The notes under the pieces were generated by a model, which was not told the origin of the DNA, searched no databases, and saw only the letters and a program-made list of their open reading frames with translations. A stretch of 64,000 nt of DNA from Trifolium pratense. Taxonomy: Eukaryota > Streptophyta > Magnoliopsida > Fabales > Fabaceae. This document shows, in pieces, positions 1 to 12,324 of this stretch. How positions within the stretch are numbered: the stretch's first letter is position 1; every line of letters begins with the position of its first letter. The stretch lies in assembly GCF_020283565.1 (NCBI RefSeq), contig NC_060063.1, forward strand, positions 6,842,563-6,906,562. The letters are read 5' to 3'. The translations under genes were made by a program, and so were the position numbers.

Positions 1-175
1 AGGAGAGAGGCCAATCCTAATTCTAACTAGGATATTGTTAACGCTCTTATAAGGATAGTCACACTTATATAGGTAGTTTCAATATTTTCATTGATATAGT
101 TACTCATATATGTTAATCATTTTTTTTGGGTCCGAAGAACATGTGTATTAATCTCTTATAGTGATTAATGAAGAG

Positions 176-580
176 TTAAGTCTACTCAACTTTACAAAAT
201 CTGTTTTGTAAGGTGAAAATTGTCTTCACTTATAAACATATGAAGAGTTAAGTCTAACTCAACTTTACAAAATCTGTTTTGTAAGGTGAAGATTGTCCTC
301 ACTTATAAACATATATTTCATGTCATCTTGCAATCTTTGTGAAACTTTTACACACCTTCTCGCATCCAATATTATTGGGCTTGATTGAGGATATAAATGG
401 TATGTGACCCGATCAGAAATTTGATAGCAGATGGTTCAACGAATTGTGAAGGAGACTCTGCTACCATCTTAAAATTGAGAATTAGCTCGACCCCTATAAA
501 ACTAACTTGTAAGATAAAAATTACTTTCACTCATTAGTATATATTCAGACTATTTCACGTCGGATACGAGACTCTTAACA
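176..580 (-). mobile_element. Degenerate TRIM (miniature LTR retrotransposon)
   Basis: Read on the minus strand, an LTR-like block starts TGTTAAGAGT at 580 and ends near 469. It is followed by a primer-binding-site-like TGGTAGCAGAG (about 456-466), one base off the usual initiator-Met site TGGTATCAGAG. A short non-coding middle follows, then a second LTR-like region (about 176-311) that is itself two tandem ~70 bp copies sharing TTACAAAACAGATTTTGTAA. The layout and wording resemble legume TRIM elements. No TSD was found, so the outer limits are approximate. Confidence 0.5.
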
Positions 581-924
581 TAACATAACCATTTATGAAT
601 CAATGATATAAACATTTGAGAAAGCAATAACAAAAGGGTATCGTAGAGGAGGATCCTAATATACAGTAGTGTGTCTCTACAACTTCACCAATGCATTTAT
701 TTTTCTGAATAAATAAACTTCTTCGATGCATGAACTTTGTTTTTTTTTTTTTCCTTACACATTTTACCTAGTAATTTTTTTACAAGACACATTTGACCTT
801 GATGGATAGTGGAAAAGCCTTTAATTTTAGGACCGATACCCCTTCAAGTACATAGATGGATTGCAATATTTAGTAGGTTAATTAATAATATAAGTATAAA
901 ATACGAAGTGGATAATTTTTGTTT
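581..924. other. No gene seen
   Basis: AT-rich spacer. The only structure is a 50 bp stretch starting at 871 that recurs at 1761 (TAGTAGGTTAATTAATAATA...), a direct duplication flanking the fold-back element. No coding or RNA-gene signal was seen. Confidence 0.5.
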
Positions 925-1688
925 GGCTTAAATACAGTTTTGCCCTCCCTATTTTGATTATATCGGAATTTTACCCCACCTGTTTTAAAAAGCGGACTTT
1001 TACCCCCTGTTTTAGAATTTTTTGGATTTTGCCCCCCCTAAATTTCTGCTTTCAAGTCACAACTTCAAAGCTTCGCATACAACTCAATTTGGATCAGTAA
1101 TTCACCAAACGGATATCAAAATGACCGTAATCGAGTTATCTTTCCACAGAATCAAACCTCACTAAATTTGGAGTTACAAAGAGAGATTAATTACCGTTTT
1201 AGTGAAGGTATGTCCCCCACTAAAACTGTAATTAATCTCTCTTTGTAACTCCAAATTTAGTGGGGTTTGATCCTGTGGAAAGCTAACTCGATTATGGTCA
1301 TTTCGGTATCCATTTGGTGAATTATTGATCCAAATTAAGTTGTGTGCGAAGCTTTGAAGTTGTGACTCGAATGCAGAATTTTGGGGGACATACCTTCACT
1401 AAAACGGTAATTAATCTTTTTTTGTAACTGCTAATTTAGTGAGGTTTGATTATGTGGAAAGATAACTCAATTACGGTCATTTTGATATCCGTTTGGTGAA
1501 TTACTGATCCAAATTGAGTTGTGTGCGAAGCTTTGAAGTTGTGACTTGAAAGCAGAATTTTAGGGGGGCAAAATCCAAAAAATTCTAAAATGGGGGGGGG
1601 GGGGGGGTAAAAGTCCGCGTTTTAAAACAGGGGGGTAAAATTCCGATTTAATCAAAATAGGGGGGGGGGGCAAAACTGCATTTGAGCC
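925..1688. mobile_element. Mutator-type fold-back element (MULE-MITE)
   Basis: Terminal inverted repeats begin GGCTTAAATACAGTTTTGCC on the left and GGCTCAAATGCAGTTTTGCC on the right (reverse complement). The element is flanked by an exact 9 bp direct repeat TTTTTGTTT (916-924 and 1689-1697), the duplication size made by Mutator-like elements. Most of the 764 bp is a long hairpin; the right arm contains two related copies of the block around TTTAGTG[A/G]GGTTTGAT. Runs of G near the right end match runs of C near the left. No coding capacity. Confidence 0.8.
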
Positions 1689-1858
1689 TTTTTGTTTTGA
1701 TTTTTTGACATAATATTTAGTTGATAAATTTATTAGCAGGTTCCTTCAAAAAAAATTTATTAGTAGGTTAATTAATAATATAAATATAAAATACGAAATG
1801 GGTAATTTTTGTTTTGATTTTTAGACATAATATTTAGTTGCCAAATTTACTGTGATAT

Positions 1859-2090
1859 GGCCCCGTTTGACCCTACTTAATTTTCTACTTTTCTACTTAT
1901 CCTTAAAAAAAATAGAGAATTAGAAAATTGTATTTGACCATGTTTCTCCTTAAAAGAATTAGATAAATAAAGTAAAGAAATAGAAAATAAGGAGAAGTTG
2001 TGTCAAACACAATTTTTTACCTCTTTACTACTTTTAAGGAGAAGAAAAAAGTAAAAAAAAAGTAGGGCCAAACGGACACTAAACATACGT
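1859..2090. mobile_element. Small fold-back MITE
   Basis: A 232 bp segment flanked by the direct repeat CTGTGATAT (1850-1858 and 2091-2099). The left end CCGTTTGACCCTACTT is inverted near the right end as AGTAGGGCCAAACGG. The inverted repeats do not reach both borders equally, so the class (hAT or Mutator) is unclear. Confidence 0.5.
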
Positions 2091-2342
2091 CTGTGATATA
2101 GCTTTAGAAAATGCTATAAAGAAATCCAATTTTTTTTACCAAAAAGAAGAAAAAAAAATCCAATTTAAAAACGATTGCCGTTTAAGTATATTGATTAGGA
2201 CCGACCAAACATAAAATGAAATAAACTTCAAAATGAGACATTTTTGCTTAAAAAAATATTTTTTTGTAGTCGTTACTCAAAAGAGCGAAAAGTGCAAACA
2301 AATACTTTTTATACAAAGTCTCAAAGTGATTTTTTCCATTCA

Positions 2343-2475
2343 CCGTGAACATAATTCGGTTGATAAGGACATTGCATGTAAAATGCAGGGAACGAGGTTC
2401 GAACATTGGTATTCCCACTATTTCACTTTAAAAGTGAAATTCTTACCACTAGGTTACTTGACAAAAAAAAATCCT
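2343..2475 (+). mobile_element. SINE (tRNA-derived), diverged
   Basis: Has the layout of the common legume SINE: a decayed box A region (TTCGGTTGATAAGGACAT), box B GAGGTTCGAAC, the tail ACCACTAGGTTACTTGAC, then an A-run. Compare the better copy at 33154-33298. Confidence 0.55.
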
Positions 2476-2529
2476 CACATTTTCCGGAGGCTTTTTTTTC
2501 CCTCTTGTGGACTAATAAGCTTACATACT

Positions 2530-2938
2530 AGGGTTAAATATGTTTTGATCCCTGTAAAATCCTCACATTATTATGCAAGTAATTTTATGCTGTTAAACTA
2601 ATGTGTATTTTTAAATGATTATTTTGCAAACATATTTAGAACATTATACAAAGTTTCTAAAAAAAAAAACAAACTAAAAGTTTGATTTTTAAGTCGAGAA
2701 TATATTTTATTACTTTTATTTTTATGTTTGGAAATTTTAAAAATTCATATTTAATTCTTCTCATTTTAAAATATTCTAAAATTTTGTAAAGAAATTTTTA
2801 GAATGCGTTTGATCTGCTAAAAAATAAGGGATTGTACATGACAACTTCACTGGTACTGTTTGATTTTAAAAAAGTTACTGGGATTGAACAAAAATTGAAA
2901 TTCTTCTCCCACACTAAACCATGAGACATCTTTATTTG
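2530..2938. other. No gene seen
   Basis: AT-rich spacer up to the LTR element. An open frame across 2233-2601 has no recognisable domain and overlaps the SINE. Confidence 0.5.
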
Positions 2939-3821
2939 TGTTGGAAAAATATCTGACATAGAATTATTTCAATAATAATAAATCAAAGAAATATTAGAAC
3001 AAATAAATATGACTAATAATAAAATAAATTAGAGAAGAAGAAAAGCTTATCGATTTTGACTGAGGCGTGCAAATGCACTGGGCTTAAGAGTATTTCGCCA
3101 CCACAGGTAAGTTACCCGGTGCAGTTGGCCTCATAGCTAATACCCTCCAGGATACAACAGTCACATCTTACTAACACTGCACGTGAATTAGCAAGGTCTC
3201 ATAGAACTACTTTTGGATGCTCATGAGAACTTAGTAGGCTTAATTGATAAAATGGTCCCTTAAAGACATTTTTGGTTTTAGATTGGTCCCTTAAAGAAAA
3301 AAATGTCCAAATAGGTCCCTTAAAGAAAAAAAAGTCCGAATAGGTCCCTTAAAGACATATTCGTTAATCAGTTTGGTCCCTAAAAAGAGGTCTAAATAGG
3401 ACCAAACTGATTAACGGATATGTCTTTAAGGGACCTATTCGGACTTTTTTTTCTTTAGGGGACCTATTTGGACCTTTTTTTCTTTAAGGGACCAATATGA
3501 AACCAAAAATGTCTTTAAGGGACCATTTTACTAATTAAGCCAACTTAGTATTATTATTTTACTCATTTTCATTATTGCCCCGTTATACCTCTAGAGAACA
3601 TAACCTTATATATAAGCCATACATAGGATCCCCTTTCACATGTTATCTTTGCACTATTCTCTTCCTTCGAGCAAAATTATGATTCCTATTTATTAGAATT
3701 AATGGAGTAATATTACATGTAAATAGCAACTTAAAACGTAACTCAAGTATTATCAATAGTAATTAATAATAATAATAATAATAATAATAAACTTTAGAAA
3801 TAAATTCTAAAATATCCTACA
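2939..3821 (-). repeat. LTR, left copy (3' LTR by orientation)
   Basis: About 569 bp once the MITE and its TSD are removed. It matches 5987-6546 nearly base for base; the main length difference is a shorter AAT microsatellite in the right LTR. Confidence 0.8.
3237..3541. mobile_element. Mutator-type MITE inside the LTR
   Basis: 305 bp fold-back element. Ends read GGCTTAATTGATAAAATGG and, inverted, GGCTTAATTAGTAAAATGG. The 9 bp TSD AACTTAGTA sits at 3228-3236 and 3542-3550. The other LTR of the host element (about 6270-6290) holds the unoccupied site with a single AACTTAGTA, which fixes the borders exactly. The internal arms repeat GGTCCCTTAAAG. Confidence 0.9.
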
Positions 3822-5986
3822 ATCCCCCACAATTTATTTTAAAGTTTGAAGTTTTAAAATGTTCTCAAGAGCGTGAGACATCAACGCATAAGCACTAGTG
3901 TCTTTTGGACTATGAACTAGTACATAGAGCAAATAAAATTTGATCCACTAGAATGTCGGTGAGATTATGACCTCTATGAACCTCATTCCGTATGTGAATC
4001 AGTGATCTCATCACTCACATTGATCTCTCGTCCAAAGTTGTTCAACGCGGTGTGGTGCATTTTTGGCCTTGCACCTATACCTGGATTTCATGAGTGGCTC
4101 TAGAAAGTCTGTCCAAGCTTTCATAGAGGCGGCTCCACCTCAACACTCATATAGGTGAATCTATCAAGTGTACACCACAGTCAAGCACACCACTCATTCA
4201 TGAGCTATAGATTCATTAAGAGAAAAACTCAACCTCCATCGCTGCAGTATACACTATCCTACACCATAGGGATGAACTTAAATAGAAATTGGATAGTGTC
4301 TCCTCAAATTGACAAGTGACTTGTTCTTACCCATATGAACACAGCCTTGCGAATTTTCACAATCTATGTTGGGTTACCATCACTCTCAATTTTTGTATTG
4401 GACATAAATCCATCCCCCTCGATGTATATATCATCCACTAGTTTCTTGCTCAGTGGGATTATCACAGGATCCTTTATATATATCACTCAACAACGCGCTG
4501 TTTCACAAAATCACAAAGAATTCATTGACTAAGACGTCTCTTAGTCAATATCTCATTTATTTCCGAATATACATTCATGATATATTATCATAGGTTTACT
4601 TAGATAAATTCTAAGCAACAAACATTCTCACAAAGGAGAAATTAAATTTATTATATAGGTCTACTTGAAAATTTTCAAGTGACAACACCCCCACATTTGA
4701 TATAATTAATTCTCCAAGAAAATTATTTATTCAAGTCTACTCGAAATAATTTCAAGCGACAAACCCCCACATTGGAGAAATTTATCCACTTAAATATTTA
4801 TATTCTTATCAAAAGTTTTATTATTAATCATCATTGTATTATTCTAATACAATGGATACTCCACAATATATATATACTTTTCTATATTTCATAATATCTC
4901 TCAAATATTAAAATCTTGGGCTCAAATATGTCCAATGGTTTCTCAATACATAATAGATGCAAGTGTCCATTCTCGAGAAACTCAATGTTTCCAAATTCCA
5001 ATATTATTATGCTCTAGTGGCAACTAAAACTTACTGCATCACTTAATTTATAATTAGTGCACACTATAGATATTAGGCAAAATAAACGCAATAATATTTC
5101 AACCATAAAGTAAAAAATTATCACGCTTTTGATATTCAAACACATTAGCTTAAATTCACCAATCAAAAACCATTTTACACAAATTGAAGTGCACATATCA
5201 ATAAATTTTATACCTACAAAATTTTACTTTTTCAGTTATAAAAGTCATATCAATTTTCACATAATTAATAATTAACTCCATTAATCAAGTAATTGAGACT
5301 AAATAATATCACAAATTCCTACACATGCATTTCTGCTGAGATTCTAAGTCATGGAAACCAAAACTCTTCCATTATCATGATCGAATAACAAATAAATTTG
5401 TAACACTATATACTAACATGATATAATGGTGTAACTAATTACCCTTTCAAACGCATAGCAAAGACACGGCATTCCTTATATGGCAGCAATCATAAAAAAT
5501 ACAAGTTCATATATCAACCCAAATATATCATTGTAAACAAGTATAAGTAAGATCAGTATATATTAAAAAATGCTAATACCTTTCAACTACACTACTATAT
5601 TTTCGGAAAAATTCAACACAATCATATAATTTCCACAAAAATTAAGTATTCATATCCCCCAATTCATAGGGGCACAAATTGACACTCAAGGACATATAAA
5701 TCATTTTTAAACAAAGAGAACTAAACAAGGTAGAATAGATAGAACCTGGATGAAATATACAAGGTACAACTTTCAGAAATTTATTCATCATTTTCCCGTA
5801 TAATTAAGTTCACCAAGCTGCTATACTGCTCACAGTTTTTCAATTTTAACTAGAGGTCAAGATCATCACAACATGTCACTCCAATCATCTTTCATCAGCA
5901 GCGGCATAAACAAATCTAAAAATAGAATTAGTAACAAGTATACTTTTTTTAATAATAATTCTATGCCAAAGAATTACTCTTAAGAT
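3822..5986. other. Interior of LTR element, non-coding
   Basis: No retroviral domain is readable in any frame. Two short related blocks around AAACCCCCACATTGGAGAA and ACACCCCCACATTTGATA (about 4680-4790) are the only local repeat noticed. Confidence 0.5.
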
Positions 5987-6546
5987 TGTTGGAAAAATAT
6001 TTGACATAGAATTATTTCAATAATAATAAATCAAAGAAATATTAGAACAAATAAATATGACTAATAATAAAATAAATTAGAGAAGAAGAAAAGCTTATCG
6101 ATTTTGACTGAGGCGTGCAAATGCACTGGGCTTAAGAGTATTTCGCCACCACAGGTAAGTTACCCGGTGCAGTTGGCCTTATAGCTAATACCCTCCAGGA
6201 TACAACAGTCACATCTTACTAACACTGCACGTGAATTAGCAAGGTCTCATAGAACTACTTTTGGATGCTCATGAGAACTTAGTATTATTATTTTACTCAT
6301 TTTCATTATTCCCCCGTTCTACCTCTAGAGAACATAACCTTATATATAAGCCATACATAGGATCCCCTTTCATATGTTAACTTTGCACTATTCTCTTCCT
6401 TCGAGCAAAATTATGATTCCTATTTATTAGAATTAATGGAGTAATATTACATGTAAATAGCAACTTAAAACGTAACTCAAGTATTATCAATAGTAATTAA
6501 TAATAATAATAATAAACTTTAGAAATAAATTCTAAAATATCCTACA
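5987..6546 (-). repeat. LTR, right copy (5' LTR by orientation)
   Basis: Partner of 2939-3821. It keeps the MITE-free target site and has fewer AAT units near its right end. Confidence 0.8.
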
Positions 6547-6551
6547 ATTTG

Positions 6552-7404
6552 TTCTCTACATAAGTTGTCTAATATATCAAAATAATATTCCGTCTACCAA
6601 ACATCTTACAAGATAAAATTTATTATATATCTTAAATATTTGTCCTATGTTGCTCTGTCTTATAATACTGTTATATTCACTACTTACATTTTCTAAATCA
6701 AACGGACCATTAATAGTATTCTAAACATGAATGAAATAAAGTATTCAATATTTTTAAAGTTTAAAGATAATTAAACAATTTTTAAAAATAACAGGAACTA
6801 AAACTGCATGCATAAAAATTTTGTACAAACCATAACATGCCACTTTTTTCAAAAAACTTTTGATAATTTTATAGGAAAAAAAACATATTTAACCCGTCCT
6901 TAATATTTTCTTGGAGAGCTAAAACTTTGCTTAAGTTCCATACCTTGAAACCGGCCTTGATATTGATCCTTCCTTTTTCCATATATACAAATTAAAACGT
7001 GTATATAATTTACAATATATACATTTAGGGTAGAATAATGTACCACAAATTAAAATGGTGGGACAATTACTTGAAACAAACCATGCGTGCCTCTTGGTTT
7101 ATGCATGCCTATAGATGTAGACAGAATTCATCAATTTGTCAAAGACTCTCCATCAAACAACAATAGGTTACAGCTAATATTCCATATATAGGAATATTTT
7201 TAGGAGTGACAAATGGATGGAATTAGAAAAAATATATATATCTCCATTGCCTCCAAAAAAATAATATTGAACTGAATTGGTCCATAAGCAAAGTGGCTAT
7301 GCATGTAGATATGCATGGATTCCTAACTCCAAAGAGAAATAAACGATGAATTATTGTCCAATATTATTGTACTGTATATATGTTTAGGATACATTTTCAC
7401 GAAT
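6552..7404. other. No gene seen
   Basis: AT-rich spacer with no convincing open frame, splice structure, hairpin or recognised repeat. Confidence 0.5.
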
Positions 7405-7482
7405 AAATGGAGTGTCTGAGTTCGAACCCTGACTCCTGCATAATATATATACAATGCCTTTGCTAACCGAGTTAAGCTCACA
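7405..7482 (-). mobile_element. SINE fragment (5' part)
   Basis: On the minus strand it reads GAGCTTAACTCGGTTAGCAA, then GCAGGAGTCAGGGTTCGAAC: the box A and box B region of the same SINE family as 33154-33298. The 3' half is missing. Confidence 0.6.
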
Positions 7483-7640
7483 TAGATATTTCGGATACAT
7501 TTTGACTTTTTCTATTACATTTTTCTCTTTATTGAATGGTATTTTTTTTAAAAAAAATTACATAAGTTTGTACACTACTAATAAGTAGTTCCTTACAACG
7601 ATATATTATACTTGTGCAACTCATATACATTATTTATTTA

Positions 7641-7732
7641 CTTTTTTTCTTTCACCACCAGTTTAATCTTGTTCGGGGGTCCGTTCTGACTTCAGCCCCC
7701 TTCCGATCGTAGTTTCGGGAGATCGAACCGTG
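7641..7732 (-). mobile_element. SINE fragment, second family
   Basis: On the minus strand: box B-like CACGGTTCGATC, then GATCGGAAGGGGGCTGAAG and ACCCCCGAAC...AAGATTAAAC, ending in an A-rich tail. Same family as 9176-9358. Confidence 0.55.
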
Positions 7733-7773
7733 AATACATTATTTTGCTTTGTTTATAAAAAAAGACATTTTAC

Positions 7774-7868
7774 TTTTTTTTAGGGGCAAGTAACCTAGTG
7801 GCTAGAAATTCCACCCTTAAAGTGGATAAGTGAGATGGCCGGAGTTCAAACTACATCCCCTACATATA
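7774..7868 (-). mobile_element. SINE fragment (3' part)
   Basis: On the minus strand: CACTTATCCACTTTAAGGGTGG, then AGCCACTAGGTTACTTG and an A-run. This is the 3' half of the 33154-type SINE. Confidence 0.6.
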
Positions 7869-7984
7869 AATAAAGAACATTTTCATATTTCTCTAAAATC
7901 TACTTTGATATCCTAATTTGAAGATACTCTAACTACTTTGCTAACTACTGTTATTAAGAGTACTTTGTAAATAAAACTTATCTT

Positions 7985-7986
<2 letters not shown>

Positions 7987-8073
<87 letters not shown>
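7987..8073. repeat. (AT)n microsatellite
   Basis: About 87 bp of uninterrupted TA/AT dinucleotide. Confidence 0.95.
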
Positions 8074-8078
<5 letters not shown>

Positions 8079-8733
8079 GCAAAATATTATTATAAGGGAG
8101 TATAAGGGGTACTCAATCCCTTACAATATAAAGCAAATTATAGTATGCTTTGGATAGAAACATACAGATCTAAACACGAAAAATGTATGAAACCTTATAA
8201 GCAAATTAATATGACAATGGAGTATGTATAGTTATGCATTTTTTTAGTGTTCATTTTTTGTAACAAAATCTTTTTTAATATTGTTTTAATTAATTAAGGC
8301 CCAAGACAAAACAACTTATGAAAACAAAGCAGAAAGCAACACTAGAGAATCTTAAATATAATATAGTTAGTGACCTCACACTATAATTTTTATTTTCTTC
8401 GATAAAAAAGTAATTAGGTGACCTCACTATAAAATATTCATATCATAGTTGGCTTAGTAAACCATTGTACATTGCATACTCAGAATCATATAAAATATTC
8501 TATTTCTTGTTGGTCACACTTGAATATTTTCCTAAATTGCCAAACCAAAATTATTATACCTTTTTGTACTTATTCAAACCATCATTTTCATATTCATATT
8601 ATAAATAAATTTAATAATACATAGGAAAAACAGAAAGAAAAAGACCAAATATCTTAACGTATTTATAGTGTATCTTTTGGTAGCAAGTTATAGTATATTT
8701 ATTGTTCCACCTTTAGAGCACTAAAATTACTTA
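8074..8733. other. No gene seen
   Basis: AT-rich spacer; nothing beyond short homopolymers. Confidence 0.5.
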
Positions 8734-9086
8734 GAGCATCTCTAATAGTGATATCATTTTGGATACTATATATTACTAATATGTGATTTCTACAATACCA
8801 TGTAATAGTACTTATACAACTCATACATATTTTGCTCCAATGATGATACCACTTTCAGTATCATACATTAATAACAAACAATAAGATACAAATCAATTTA
8901 TTTTGCTCCCTAGTATATTTATTTTTTTAACTTAAATTGATGATATTAAACTGACGATACGGTATACCTTTCCGTATCATAAATTTTATAACCTATGCCA
9001 TGTCATGGAACTCCAATGATAAAAAACAATAAGATACAAATCATTAGGCTATGAAACTGTCTTTGATACTCTTATTGAACATGCTC
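8734..9086. mobile_element. Tourist-type (PIF/Harbinger) MITE
   Basis: Ends are GAGCATCTCTAATAG and, inverted, GAGCATGTTCAATAAG, flanked by TTA on both sides (8731-8733 and 9087-9089), as expected of PIF/Harbinger insertions. Internal sequence is AT-rich and non-coding, 353 bp. Confidence 0.65.
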
Positions 9087-9175
9087 TTATAGTAGCGTTA
9101 AAATTGATTTTAATATGTTTACATATTTTTTAATAGAATTAATCTTTTTCATTATAAAAAAATAAAAATTAATCT

Positions 9176-9358
9176 ACCGTTCGTTAGTTGGTCCAGCAAT
9201 AATTGATACTAGACTTGGTAGGAGGACCACAGTTCGGATACCCGCAACTATCATCGGGAGGGGGTTGGAACCACTTGATGCTAGAATTGACCCTCGAACC
9301 AGATTAAGCGGTTCAGTTGACCAGATAGTACTGTTGGTAAACACCAAAACAAAAAAAG
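9176..9358 (+). mobile_element. SINE, second family, nearly full length
   Basis: Box A-like TTAGTTGGTCC, box B-like CACAGTTCGGATACCC, then ATCGGGAGGGGGTTGGAACC, CCTCGAACCAGATTAAGCGG and an A-rich tail. It is diverged but complete in layout. Confidence 0.6.
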
Positions 9359-9362
9359 AATA

Positions 9363-9470
9363 TTCACTTCATATACTGGACATCATAATCGGGGTTTGAA
9401 TTCCAGCTCTCTCACTTATGTGTGTGAGTTTATAATGACTTTTTCATTTCGTCTATTTACAACAAAAAAT
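9363..9470 (+). mobile_element. SINE fragment, third family
   Basis: A box B-like GGGGTTTGAATTCC is followed by TGTGTGAGTTTATAATGAC, TTTTTCATTTCGTCTATTTAC and an A-rich tail. The same 3' half recurs in the better-kept copy at 63027-63170. Confidence 0.5.
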
Positions 9471-9586
9471 AAAATACCCACTTCATAATTCATATAATTA
9501 GATAGTTTGCAAGCAACAATTGTTTGCATAAAATTCAGTTGCATTTACTTAGTTTTTGGTATTTTTTTCTCAAATAGTCTAGTAAT

Positions 9587-9690
9587 CAGAATTGGACGTG
9601 TCCCTTAAAATGAATAAGTGAAGAATCTTAAATTTAAATTCCGACTTCTACATATTCCAATACTTTTATCAACCGAGTTATATTTATATG
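9587..9690 (-). mobile_element. Possible diverged SINE
   Basis: On the minus strand it can be followed from AACTCGGTTGATAAAAGTAT to CTTATTCATTTTAAGGGACA, roughly the order seen in the 33154-type SINE, but box B is lost. Confidence 0.35.
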
Positions 9691-10320
9691 GATAACACTT
9701 GGTAAAGTTAATTTGGTAAAAAACCAAAGTTGAGACATTTTCATAGATGATAAATCAAATTGTGACAAAAAAATTACTTGACAAAAACAAATTTTTCGAG
9801 GATTACTATACATATTTAACCCAATTCAGTGTTTTGTTAGAGCCTCGTATGGCCACATAATATTCTAATATACCTATACAATATTCTCACCAAACAAACT
9901 TAGGAATAAGATTATTAAACAACAAATTTGGCCTTTTCAATACAAAATATCATACAATAAAAACAATGAAAGCTTAGAGTATCACAAGCAACAAAAGATT
10001 AATTTATTACCCTTTTAACTTAAACAACCAAAGTCCTTTTCCAAGAAAAGTTATACAACTAAATTATTCAATTTAGACACAAAAATTCATAAACCGCGCA
10101 AATGCAAGTTCGTTCAGTCGATAAAAAGTTGATTCATATTCCGTAGAAACTTGTGTTCAACTTCTACTGTTAGCATAAGTATTTCCTTAGTGAGTAATCT
10201 GTAAGTACTTTGATCAGCAGTCTATAAAACCTTGATGCTTTGTCTTTGACTCTGGTGAGCTCTCGAGACTTAACTCACCTAATTTTTTTATAAAAATTAA
10301 AAATAAAAAGAAGCCCAATA
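9691..10320. other. Upstream region of VAPYRIN, nothing recognised
   Basis: AT-rich. It lies within 1 kb of the VAPYRIN start and may hold its regulatory sites, but I could not name a motif with confidence. Confidence 0.4.
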
Positions 10321-10439
10321 GAACAAGTCTATCATTGTTATTTTCATCACCACTTGGCACATTCTAGTTATAGCCGGCCCCTATAGTTTCAATCTTTTCA
10401 TTCAAGCTTTACCTTAAAATAAAATCACTTCTTCACCAA

Positions 10440-10683
10440 ACCCCTTCACCAATTCACATCACAATTCCTTTCATCACTTTTCTCTTCTCCTTCACTTCTT
10501 TTCCTTACGCTTCTACTTCCAACCTTACCACCACCAACAACAAAAATCTTCCTTAAACCTTAAACCATCATAAACCAAAAGTGTTGTGAAACATCAATCA
10601 ACAACAACAGATCCAAAAGTGTTACTAAACATAAAAAAAAAAGAAGAGAAAAACCAATACAAAGCCAAAACCAAAACCAAAAA
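10440..10683 (+). promoter_or_regulatory. Probable VAPYRIN 5' leader
   Basis: A CT-rich then CA/AAC-rich stretch directly before the ATG, with no upstream ATG noticed in the last 100 bases, is typical of a plant 5' untranslated leader. The start context AAAAATGG is favourable (A at -3, G at +4). The transcription start and TATA box cannot be fixed by eye. Confidence 0.45.
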
Positions 10684-12324
10684 ATGGATAGACTCATAAG
10701 ATTAGAACCATCAAACATAGTACTAATAAGAGTTGAACAAGGACAAAAATGTCAAGGAAAAATAACCTTAAACAATGTCATGTATACTATGCCAGTTGCA
10801 TTTAGGATTCAACCATTAATCAAAACAAGATACACAATTAAACCTCAATCAGGAATAATTTCACCATTAGCATCACTAATCATAGAGATAACATATCATC
10901 CTCCACAACAACAAGGTTCAAATTCAAATTCAAATAATAATCTCCCTCACTCTTTTCCATTTTCAGATGATTCATTCCTTCTACATAGTGTTCTTGCTCC
11001 AGGAGCAGCTATCAAAGAACCTTCATCCATGTTTGATTCTGTTCCAAGTGATTGGTTCACTACCAAAAGAAAACAAGTTTTCATTGATAGTGCAATCAAA
11101 ATCATGTTTGTTGGTTCACAAATTTTGACTCAACTTGTTGAAGATGGTAACTCAATGGATGATATAAGAGATGTTCTTGAAAAAAGTGATCCTTTATGGG
11201 AATCAGTTAACTCTAAAGATTCAAAAGGTCAAACTTTGCTTCATTTGGCTATTTCGAAAAATAGACCTGATCTTGTTCAATTGATCCTTGAATTCAAGCC
11301 TGATATTGAAGCTACAAATAGTGTTGGATCAACTCCTCTTGAGGCTGCATCTTCCTCGGGCAACTCATTAATCGTTGAGCTTCTTTTAGCTCATAAGGCC
11401 AACACAGAAGGATCAGAATCTTCGATCTTTCGACCGATTCATCATGCCTCGAGAGAAGGACATATGGAGATTCTAAGGCTTCTTTTACTCAAAGGTGCAA
11501 AAGTTGACTCTTTAACAAAAGATGGTAACACTTCTTTGCATTTAGCTGTTGAAGAAAAAAGAAGAGATTGTGCTAGGCTTTTGTTAGCGAACGGTGCGAG
11601 AACCGATGTTCGAAATACAAGAGAAGGTGATACACCTTTACACATAGCAGCAGCCAATGGAGATGAGAACATGGTAAAGTTATTACTTCATAAAGGAGCT
11701 ACAAAATATGTGAGAAACAAATTAGGAAAAACAGCGTTCGATGTTGCGGCTGAGAACGGCCACTCGCGCCTGTTTGATGCGCTTCGTTTAGGGGACAATC
11801 TATGCACGGCTGCGCGAAAAGGTGAGGTAAGGACAATCCAAAAGGTTTTGGAAAGTGGTGGAGTGATCAATGGAAGGGATCAAAATGGATGGACATCACT
11901 TCATAGGGCTTCATTCAAAGGAAGAATGGATGCTGTTAGGTTTCTTGTGGAGAAAGGTATTGATTTGGATGCAAAAGATGAAGATGGTTATACAGCTTTG
12001 CATTGTGCAGCTGAATCAGGACATGCTGATGTGACTGAGTTTTTGGTTAAGAAAGGTGCTGATGTTGAAGCAAGGACTAATAAAGGTGTGAGTGCTTTGC
12101 AAATTGTTGAGTCATTGAACTATGTAGGGATTACAAGGATACTTGTTAATGGTGGTGCTAGTAGGGAAGGTTTGGGTGAAAAATTTCCATCTGCACCTTC
12201 TAAGATTCCATTTGGGAGTAAAGTTGAAGGTGGGAGTGTGATGACAATGAAGAAGAAGATGAGTAGTAGAACTCGAGCGCTAAGAGGTAGTTTCGACCGT
12301 TCGATGCCTTTGGCAGTGCTCTAG
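10684..12324 (+). CDS. VPY: VAPYRIN: MSP-ankyrin protein for symbiotic infection
   Basis: One uninterrupted 546-residue frame. Residues ~4-145 form a VAP-type major sperm protein (MSP) domain, beginning [19 protein letters not shown] low-complexity Q/S/N insert sits at 75-86 within it. Residues ~181-495 are a run of ankyrin repeats with the usual TPLHIAA, TALHCAA and TSLHLAV cores, then a basic Ser/Arg-rich tail ending in LAVL. In the family, VAPYRIN is a plant-specific cytoplasmic and punctate protein that works with the exocyst subunit EXO70I and the E3 ligase LIN; mutants fail to form arbuscules and arrest rhizobial infection threads. Absence of introns fits my memory of the Medicago gene. 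Length and domain order are normal and no break is seen. It could be a recent VPY paralogue rather than VPY itself. Its neighbours are all transposons. Confidence 0.92.
   Translation: MDRLIRLEPSNIVLIRVEQGQKCQGKITLNNVMYTMPVAFRIQPLIKTRYTIKPQSGIISPLASLIIEITYHPPQQQGSNSNSNNNLPHSFPFSDDSFLLHSVLAPGAAIKEPSSMFDSVPSDWFTTKRKQVFIDSAIKIMFVGSQILTQLVEDGNSMDDIRDVLEKSDPLWESVNSKDSKGQTLLHLAISKNRPDLVQLILEFKPDIEATNSVGSTPLEAASSSGNSLIVELLLAHKANTEGSESSIFRPIHHASREGHMEILRLLLLKGAKVDSLTKDGNTSLHLAVEEKRRDCARLLLANGARTDVRNTREGDTPLHIAAANGDENMVKLLLHKGATKYVRNKLGKTAFDVAAENGHSRLFDALRLGDNLCTAARKGEVRTIQKVLESGGVINGRDQNGWTSLHRASFKGRMDAVRFLVEKGIDLDAKDEDGYTALHCAAESGHADVTEFLVKKGADVEARTNKGVSALQIVESLNYVGITRILVNGGASREGLGEKFPSAPSKIPFGSKVEGGSVMTMKKKMSSRTRALRGSFDRSMPLAVL

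Larger units (their letters stand above)
2939..6546 (-). mobile_element. Non-autonomous LTR retrotransposon, copia-like
   Basis: Two direct LTRs (2939-3821, interrupted by a MITE; 5987-6546) start TGTTGGA and end CCTACA on the plus strand and are flanked by the 5 bp TSD ATTTG (2934-2938 and 6547-6551). A polypurine-like run GTGGGGGA lies just inside the left LTR on the minus strand, which suggests minus-strand orientation. The 2.2 kb interior has no gag, protease, reverse transcriptase or integrase motif. The small open frames inside it (for example 4335-4532) look accidental. It is a deleted element moved by proteins from elsewhere. Confidence 0.75.

Noticed and set aside
2233..2601. 122-codon open frame
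   Set aside because: Overlaps a SINE and AT-rich spacer; no domain, no splice context, composition like non-coding DNA.
4335..4532. 65-codon open frame in the copia-like element
   Set aside because: No retroviral motif and no support from the rest of the interior.
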